This document shows, piece after piece, positions 58,954 to 64,000 of a stretch of 64,000 bases of DNA. Source of the stretch: GCA-2737125 sp044336815 (lineage in GTDB: Bacteria; Actinomycetota; Actinomycetes; S36-B12); the NCBI GenBank assembly GCA_044336815.1, contig JBIIOU010000001.1, positions 1-64,000 on the forward strand, in the 5' to 3' direction. The position numbers and the translations under genes are program-made. Each line of letters starts with the position of its first letter. Within the stretch, counting starts at the first letter, position 1. The notes beneath the pieces are model-generated. The model had not been told where the DNA came from and did no database searches. It worked only from the letters and a program-made list of their open reading frames with translations.

Positions 58954-60921
58954 TCAGTCCTCGCTCTTATTGGCATTAAGGCCGGCGGCGATGAGGGTCA
59001 TCACTGCTGGGTCAGCGAGTGTGGTGGAGTCACCGACATCGCGCTGTTCGGCGACATCGCGCAGCAGCCGGCGCATGATTTTCCCGGAGCGCGTCTTAGG
59101 TAATTCAGCAACGATCAGAATTTGTCGCGGTTTGGCGATGGCCCCAATCTCGTGCGCGACATGGTCGCGCAACTCTTTGACAACCGAGGTGCGACCGGCG
59201 CCATCTTCAGCCACCCCGCTTTTGAGTATCACAAAGGCGACGATGCCTTGCCCGGTCGTGGCATCGGCAGCCCCGACGACAGCAGATTCAGCGACTTTTG
59301 GATGTGAGCCGAGCGCAGCTTCAACCTCGGTAGTTGAGATGCGATGCCCAGATATATTCATCACATCATCGACTCGACCGAGGAGGCGAATTGCGCCGTC
59401 ATGGTCAAGGCGAGCACCGTCGCCGGCAAAGTACACATCGGGAAAGTGTTGCCAGTAGGCCTCCCGATAACGCTCAGGATCGCGCCAAATGCCACGCATC
59501 ATTGATGGCCAAGGCTCTGTGAGTATTAAGTAGCCCGTGGTGCCTTCACCGGTTGGTACGCCATGATCATCGACAACAGCAGTACCGATTCCGGGAAGTG
59601 CTGTCATCGCCGACCCGGGCTTGCAAGTAGTGACTCCCGGCAGCGGCGAAATCATGATGGCGCCGGTTTCGGTCTGCCACCACGTGTCGACGATCGGGCA
59701 GCGACCACCGCCGATTATTTCGTGGTACCACAGCCACGCCTCGGGGTTGATGGGCTCACCAACTGATCCGAGTAGGCGAAGCGAAGAGAGGTCTTTACCG
59801 TTAGGAAACTCATCTCCCCACTTCATAAAAGTGCGAATGGCGGTTGGAGCGGTGTAGAGGATTGACACTTTGTGACGCTCAACGACATCCCACCAACGAT
59901 CGTGTTTCGGAGTATCCGGGGTGCCCTCGTAGACAACTTGGGTTACCCGATTCGCCAGCGGGCCATAGACCACGTAGGAGTGGCCGGTAATCCAACCGAC
60001 GTCGGCGGTGCACCAGTAGACGTCGGTGTCAGGCTTAAGATCAAAAACGGCATGGTGGGTATATGCGGTCTGTGTTAAGTAGCCACCCGTGGTGTGCAGA
60101 ATTCCTTTTGGGGCACCGGTCGTGCCAGATGTGTAGAGAATGAAAAGCGGGTGCTCACTGTCGAAGGCTTCAGGGGTGTGCTCTGTGGCCTGACGTTCAA
60201 CGATCTCGTGCCACCAAACATCGCGTGAAGTATCCCATTGGACGTCAATGCCCGTGCGCTTCACAACGAGCACATGATCAACCGTAGGCGTGTTGGTGAC
60301 CGCTTCGTCAACCGCTGGCTTCAAAGGCATGATGCTGCCGCGTCGGTGTTGACCATCGGAAGTAATAACAAGTTTTGCCTCGGCGTCGTTGATGCGGCTT
60401 TCAAGTGCATGGGCTGAGAAGCCACCGAAAATCACCGAGTGTGGCGCACCAAGACGGGCGCAGGCAAGCATCGAAATAATCGCCTCGGGAATCATCGGCA
60501 AATAAATCGCTACGCGATCACCAGTCTTGATGCCGAGTTCGATTAGCGCATTGGCGGCTTGCGAAACATCGCGCTGCAGTTGCGCATAGGTGATGTCACG
60601 TCGATCACCTAACTCACCCTCGAATTTTATTGCGACCTGATCGCCGTATCCGGCCTCGACGTGTCGGTCGACGCAGTTGTACGCGACGTTGAGTTTGCCG
60701 CCAACGAACCATTTAGCAAATGGTGCATCAGACCAGTCAAGAACTTCGTCAAAGGGAGTATCCCAAGATAGGCGCTTTGCTTGGGTTGCCCAAAAATCCA
60801 GGCGGTCAGCAGCTGCTTGGTCATATGCCGATGAGGTGACGTTGGCTTGTGCGACAAAGGCAGCAGGCGGCGCAAAGGAGAGGTTCTCGTGGGCTGAACT
60901 TTCTAGGGTCTGTGAGGGCAT
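58954..60921 (-). CDS. acsA: Acetyl-CoA synthetase
   Basis: The 655-residue enzyme has YTSGTTGAPKGIL for ATP, WWQTETGAIMISPLPG and the adenylation hinge GRVDDVMNISGHRIS. The C-terminal TRSGKIMRRLLR has the acetylation-regulated lysine. It converts acetate, ATP and CoA to acetyl-CoA. First gene of the minus-strand acs, nhaA, holin-like, hydrolase, DUF309 run. Confidence 0.96.
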   Translation of the reverse strand: MPSQTLESSAHENLSFAPPAAFVAQANVTSSAYDQAAADRLDFWATQAKRLSWDTPFDEVLDWSDAPFAKWFVGGKLNVAYNCVDRHVEAGYGDQVAIKFEGELGDRRDITYAQLQRDVSQAANALIELGIKTGDRVAIYLPMIPEAIISMLACARLGAPHSVIFGGFSAHALESRINDAEAKLVITSDGQHRRGSIMPLKPAVDEAVTNTPTVDHVLVVKRTGIDVQWDTSRDVWWHEIVERQATEHTPEAFDSEHPLFILYTSGTTGAPKGILHTTGGYLTQTAYTHHAVFDLKPDTDVYWCTADVGWITGHSYVVYGPLANRVTQVVYEGTPDTPKHDRWWDVVERHKVSILYTAPTAIRTFMKWGDEFPNGKDLSSLRLLGSVGEPINPEAWLWYHEIIGGGRCPIVDTWWQTETGAIMISPLPGVTTCKPGSAMTALPGIGTAVVDDHGVPTGEGTTGYLILTEPWPSMMRGIWRDPERYREAYWQHFPDVYFAGDGARLDHDGAIRLLGRVDDVMNISGHRISTTEVEAALGSHPKVAESAVVGAADATTGQGIVAFVILKSGVAEDGAGRTSVVKELRDHVAHEIGAIAKPRQILIVAELPKTRSGKIMRRLLRDVAEQRDVGDSTTLADPAVMTLIAAGLNANKSED

Positions 60922-60949
60922 GCTGCATTATTGCGAACCTGAAGGTTAG

Positions 60950-61741
60950 ATGGGGGTCATGGGGGAAATTAGTAGTGGAGTTTCGGGTGTCGACCCATTT
61001 GGAATTTTAGGTCAAGACAAAGAGGTGGCGCAGGTGATGGCGGCCGCGCGCGAGGAGATTGACTCGGTGCTTTGGCGCCGAGATGTTCGCACAAATGCAG
61101 CGGCGGTCGCCCGGGCCTCCGTTGAGCGAGGTGGTCGGGATTCGGCTGCAATTGATGGGGCCGATACCGCGGTGGTTGATGACTCCCCAATGGGCAGGGC
61201 ACTGGCCCGGGCAATCGATGTGACGGCCGCGGTGCCCGGTCAGGTGGGGGCTTGGTCCAAGGCACCCTTGCAGGTTATTGCGGCACTGCATGGGATTGCG
61301 GCGAATGGATTCGCAACCGAAGACGAAATGGGAAGGCCGCGGGCCCTAGAAATCGCTGACGACCCGCTGCGCATCGGAAGCCTGCCTGCAGCGGCCCAGG
61401 TGGGCCCCCGGCTCGCCCAACTCGCTGGGTTGGTTATTGCCCCGACCGCCGCTCCCGCAATCCTGGTTGCCGGCATCGTGCACGCCGAGTTACTGACTCT
61501 TCGACCCTTTACCTGGGGTTCTGGTTTGGTCGCCCGTGCTGCTGCTCGATGTGTGCTTGCTGAACGGGCGGTGGACCCGTCCCTGTTCACGATCCCGGAG
61601 AACGGGATGTTCACCCTTGGTCGCCCGGCTTATGTCGACGCGGTACGCGCTTATGCATCGGGTACAAGGGCCGGTTCATCGGCTTATTTGGTTTGGTTTG
61701 CCACCGCCTGCGCGCTGGGTGCGAAAGCCGTCACCGTCTAA
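60950..61741 (+). CDS. Fic/DOC-like protein with degenerate motif
   Basis: The 263-residue protein has HAELLTLRPFTWGSGLVARAAAR near residue 180. This is a degenerate form of the Fic motif HxFx(D/E)GNGRxxR: phenylalanine, acidic residue, second asparagine and first arginine are lost. Homologues stand near the ssd-tad locus in actinobacteria under names such as oxidoreductase. AMP-transfer activity is doubtful. ATG 60959 is a second start option. Confidence 0.7.
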   Translation: MGVMGEISSGVSGVDPFGILGQDKEVAQVMAAAREEIDSVLWRRDVRTNAAAVARASVERGGRDSAAIDGADTAVVDDSPMGRALARAIDVTAAVPGQVGAWSKAPLQVIAALHGIAANGFATEDEMGRPRALEIADDPLRIGSLPAAAQVGPRLAQLAGLVIAPTAAPAILVAGIVHAELLTLRPFTWGSGLVARAAARCVLAERAVDPSLFTIPENGMFTLGRPAYVDAVRAYASGTRAGSSAYLVWFATACALGAKAVTV

Positions 61742-61785
61742 GAGGTTTACCGTCCCCGCGTGTATTCAGTGAGGTTTTCGTGGGC

Positions 61786-61844
61786 GCGCACGTTTTTGTC
61801 GTGAAACCGACCAAAAATCCGGATTTCACGACTAAAACGTGCGC
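61786..61844. repeat. Near-perfect 21-bp inverted repeat between convergent genes
   Basis: Left arm 61786-61806 and right arm 61824-61844 pair at 20 of 21 positions, with a 17-base loop. Three more pairs form past a one-base bulge. There is no T run after either arm, so it is longer and different from a simple terminator. It may be a bidirectional terminator or a REP-like element. The rest of the 61742-61885 gap holds nothing else. Confidence 0.85.
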
Positions 61845-61885
61845 ACTCAGACCAAATGATTTTGGCGGTTGGAGGTCTCAGGGTT

Positions 61886-62668
61886 TTAGGCGCGGGTGAC
61901 GCGGCGGCGGGCGTACCAGGCAATGCCAAGTGCAACGGCACCTAAAGCTACGCCGGCGCCTGCTGCGGCAGCCTGCTTAGTGTCGATAGTTTTGCGCAAC
62001 GCAACAGGGGTCGCAAAATCCAACACGGGCCAGTCGCGTTCGGTTGCGACTTTGCGCAATTCAGTATCTGGGTTTACCGCAACGGGGTTGCCGACGAGTT
62101 CAAGCATGGGTAGGTCTGTTTGTGAGTCGGTGTAAGCGTAGGAGGAGCCGAGGTCGTATTCATGCTCGGCTGCTAGAGCCAGCATCGCTTCGGCTTTGCC
62201 TTCACCGTATGCGTAGAACAAGATCTCGCCGGTGTAGTGGCCATCCTCGACGGCCACTTGAGTGCCGATCGCGATGTCAACCCCGAGCCGCTGTCCTATT
62301 GGTTCGACCACATCGGTGCCCGATGAAGAGATAATTATGACGTCGTGGCCGCGTGCTTTGTGATCTTCGATTAGTTTTATGGCTTCTTCATAAACCATCG
62401 GATCGACAATTTCATCGAGAGTTTCAGCGACAATCTGCTTGACTTTGTCGACGTCCCAGCCGGTAACTAACTTAGACATGTAGGTGCGCATCGACTCCAT
62501 TTGGTCGTGATCGGCGCCGGAGGCTAAATAGACAAATTGGGCGTAGGCGCTGCGTATGACATCGCTGCGACCGATCAACCCACCTTTATAGAAAGGCCGC
62601 GCGAATGCAAATGAACTAGACCGCGCAAGGATGGTTTTGTCTAGGTCAAAAAAGGCCGCGGTTTTCAC
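61886..62668 (-). CDS. HAD-IB phosphatase with C-terminal membrane helix (SerB-like)
   Basis: The 260-residue protein starts with AAFFDLDKTILARSS (nucleophile D8, D10), has IISSSGTDVVEPI and DSQTDLPMLELVGNPVAVNPD, as in SerB-type HAD enzymes. A hydrophobic helix follows at the C-terminus (AAGAGVALGAVALGIAWYARRR). A homologue lies beside ssd in mycobacteria. Substrate is unknown. Confidence 0.87.
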   Translation of the reverse strand: MKTAAFFDLDKTILARSSSFAFARPFYKGGLIGRSDVIRSAYAQFVYLASGADHDQMESMRTYMSKLVTGWDVDKVKQIVAETLDEIVDPMVYEEAIKLIEDHKARGHDVIIISSSGTDVVEPIGQRLGVDIAIGTQVAVEDGHYTGEILFYAYGEGKAEAMLALAAEHEYDLGSSYAYTDSQTDLPMLELVGNPVAVNPDTELRKVATERDWPVLDFATPVALRKTIDTKQAAAAGAGVALGAVALGIAWYARRRVTRA

Positions 62669-62742
62669 TCCTTGACGGTACCTCGTTTTGGGCCATTGGC
62701 GCGGAGGCCACCACGCCGCATGCGAAAACTACTGGTGAATCG

Positions 62743-62776
62743 TTGTCCACAGCCCCAAAACTGGCTGTCCACAGCC
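62743..62776 (+). promoter_or_regulatory. Pair of DnaA-box-like sequences upstream of ssd
   Basis: TTGTCCACA (62743-62751) is an exact match to the actinobacterial DnaA box; CTGTCCACA (62765-62773) differs at the first base. Both belong to the direct repeat TGTCCACAGCC, 22 bases apart, about two helical turns. They lie 50-80 bases before the ssd start. Confidence 0.55.
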
Positions 62777-62824
62777 GGATGTATGTCGCTGGCGCCGCGG
62801 GCGGTTGCCGCCGAGGGTGGACCT

Positions 62825-63898
62825 ATGGAAACTAGGCGCCCCTTACTCATTACTGATGACACCGAACTCACCGAAGAAGTCCTGCGGCTAGCCGCGGCCA
62901 CCGGAGTCGATATCCATCTCGCCGCGCATGCTGATTCGGCTCGGGCGCAATGGGCGATCGCTCCGCTGGTTCTTATCGGCGTTGACCGCCTAGCGGAGTT
63001 CAGCCAGATGCCGAGGCGCCGCGATGTCGTGGTGATTGCCCGAGAACTTGATGGCGGTAGTGAAGCGCCGCCGGTGCCTGACGCAGTGTGGCGCGATGCC
63101 ATCGCAATTGGCGCAGAGCACGTGGTTTCCTTACCCGATGCTGAACGTTGGCTAATTGAGCGACTCGCGGATTCAGGTGAAGGCCCATCAAGGCAAGGCG
63201 CGGTGATTTGCGTGCTGGGGGCGTGCGGAGGGGCGGGTGCTTCAACTGTAGCGGCAGTAATGGCAAATGCCGCGCAAAATCAGGGCCGACAAACTTTGTT
63301 AATAGATACCGACGCAACCGGTGGGGGCATCGACCTACTTCTCGGAGCAGAGCAGGCACCGGGTGCACGTTGGGTAGACCTTGCAGAAGCCCGGGGGCGA
63401 TTAAGTGCAACGACCTTGAACGAGGCACTACCCCATGTTGATGGTCTGGCTGTGTTGTCATTTGGCCGCCAGTACGCAGGCCCACTAAATGCTGAGGCAC
63501 TTGCCTGCGTACTTGACGCCGGAGTACGCGGCTATGACCTTGTCGTAATTGATTTGGTGCGTTCGATCGATGCTATTGCAACCATCGCCCTGGGCCGCGC
63601 AACAAGTGCGTACGTTGTGGTGCCAAATTCGATTCGCGCCGCCTCGGCAGCAGCTTCGTTATTGCCCGCACTTGATTTCGGTGGTTCGCTCACACTTTTG
63701 ATGCGTAAGGCACCGCACGGATTAACCGAAAGTGACATGCAACGGGCATTGGGTCAAGGGTTTTTCGCGACGCTACCCGAGAATTCGGCAATTGCGGCAA
63801 GTGCTGAGCAAGGTGAGTTACCTGGTCCGCGCAATCCATTTTCACGGGTGTGCCTTGAGGCACTGCAAAGTGCGCTCACGCAATTGAGTGTCGCGTGA
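62825..63898 (+). CDS. ssd: Septum-site-determining protein Ssd (CpaE/MinD-like)
   Basis: ATG 62825 after GAGGGTGGA gives 357 residues; the longer frame starts in the DnaA-box region. An N-terminal receiver-like domain without clear acidic pocket is followed by a ParA/MinD-type ATPase. Its Walker A is deviant (VLGACGGAGASTVAAV) and IDTDATGGGIDLLLG is intact. In mycobacteria Ssd affects septum placement; its place before tadA also fits a CpaE role in locating the Tad pilus. It overlaps tadA as GTGA. Confidence 0.88.
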   Translation: METRRPLLITDDTELTEEVLRLAAATGVDIHLAAHADSARAQWAIAPLVLIGVDRLAEFSQMPRRRDVVVIARELDGGSEAPPVPDAVWRDAIAIGAEHVVSLPDAERWLIERLADSGEGPSRQGAVICVLGACGGAGASTVAAVMANAAQNQGRQTLLIDTDATGGGIDLLLGAEQAPGARWVDLAEARGRLSATTLNEALPHVDGLAVLSFGRQYAGPLNAEALACVLDAGVRGYDLVVIDLVRSIDAIATIALGRATSAYVVVPNSIRAASAAASLLPALDFGGSLTLLMRKAPHGLTESDMQRALGQGFFATLPENSAIAASAEQGELPGPRNPFSRVCLEALQSALTQLSVA

Positions 63899-64000
63899 GT
63901 ACCCCGCTACTTGATCGTGTGCGGTCGCGATTGATTGAAGCGCACGCGGACGCAACACCTACTCGAGTGGCTTCTGCCCTTCGTGCCGAAGGCGTGGTGC
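63895..64000 (+). CDS. tadA: Tad/Flp pilus ATPase TadA (CpaF), N-terminal part only
   Basis: GTG 63895 overlaps the ssd stop and the frame runs open to the window edge. The 35 visible residues (LLDRVRSRLIEAHADATPTRVASALRAEG) match the N-terminus of CpaF/TadA secretion ATPases that follow ssd in actinobacteria. The catalytic domains lie outside the window. Confidence 0.72.
   Translation, partial: MSTPLLDRVRSRLIEAHADATPTRVASALRAEGVV

Overview
The window is chromosomal DNA from an actinomycete (Actinomycetota). The evidence is the gene families: mycothiol synthesis (mshA, mshD), CarD, orphan GlnR, SenX3/RegX3, LpqE-, HbhA- and DUF2516-type proteins, maltosyltransferase-type GlgM, Ssd with Tad pilus ATPase, and frequent GTG starts with ATGA/GTGA overlaps. 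Base composition looks moderately GC-rich by eye, intergenic gaps are short and there is no phage, IS, tRNA, rRNA or CRISPR. A free-living aquatic actinomycete would fit, but the genus cannot be fixed from this piece. Several blocks keep the gene order I remember from Mycobacterium tuberculosis (glnR-mshD; the sulfur/redox genes to nitrobindin; XRE-hbhA-DUF2516; mshA-ybjN-gpm-senX3-regX3; lpqE/carD-ispD-ispF-cysS-rlmB; SDR-aldehyde dehydrogenase-amidotransferase-glnA4; Fic-like/HAD/ssd/tadA). This suggests vertically inherited core genome.

Layout. 0-2.1 kb: a decayed metal-resistance-type patch with a histidine kinase tail fused head-to-head to a 5'-truncated DUF305 gene, then a lipoprotein gene broken by an in-frame stop. 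2.3-8.4 kb: mostly exported proteins (NlpC/P60 hydrolase, alpha/beta hydrolase, thioredoxin-like lipoprotein, acidic repeat protein, HNH-Excalibur nuclease, L,D-transpeptidase). 8.4-19.8 kb: metabolism (aldehyde dehydrogenase; an operon of FAD reductase, PLP decarboxylase and an unrecognised Rossmann-like protein; purU; CoA-transferase; acyl-CoA dehydrogenase; DMT exporters; divergent glgM/glgC). 21-33 kb: secreted trypsin, a polyphosphate operon (ppk, CYTH-CHAD, Nudix-SixA), mshD/glnR, a CXXC-rich redox set, nitrobindin-Fur-YgfZ. 33-42 kb: a GH5 cellulase with two CBM2-like modules, dtd, XRE-HbhA-like-DUF2516, and a phosphate/mycothiol locus with a PHO-box-like array between phoU and senX3. 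42-47 kb: lpqE/carD and isoprenoid/translation genes. 48.6-55.9 kb: an amine-utilisation cluster based on gamma-glutamylation. 56-64 kb: DUF309, epoxide hydrolase, holin-like protein, nhaA, acs, Fic-like protein, HAD phosphatase, ssd and the start of tadA.

How the genes work together. The best candidate for a poorly described system is the 48.6-55.9 kb cluster. Its glutamine-synthetase homologue, SDR alcohol dehydrogenase, aldehyde dehydrogenase and class-I amidotransferase form a complete gamma-glutamyl route that suits an amino alcohol such as ethanolamine better than putrescine, because no FAD amine oxidase is present. It comes with an APC permease and a choline/ethanolamine-kinase-like protein of unknown role. 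Other points of interest are two DnaA-box-like sequences ahead of ssd, a near-perfect 21-bp inverted repeat at 61.8 kb, a SenX3 without membrane segments, and a 15-bp tandem repeat coding for FDLPK in the HbhA-like protein.
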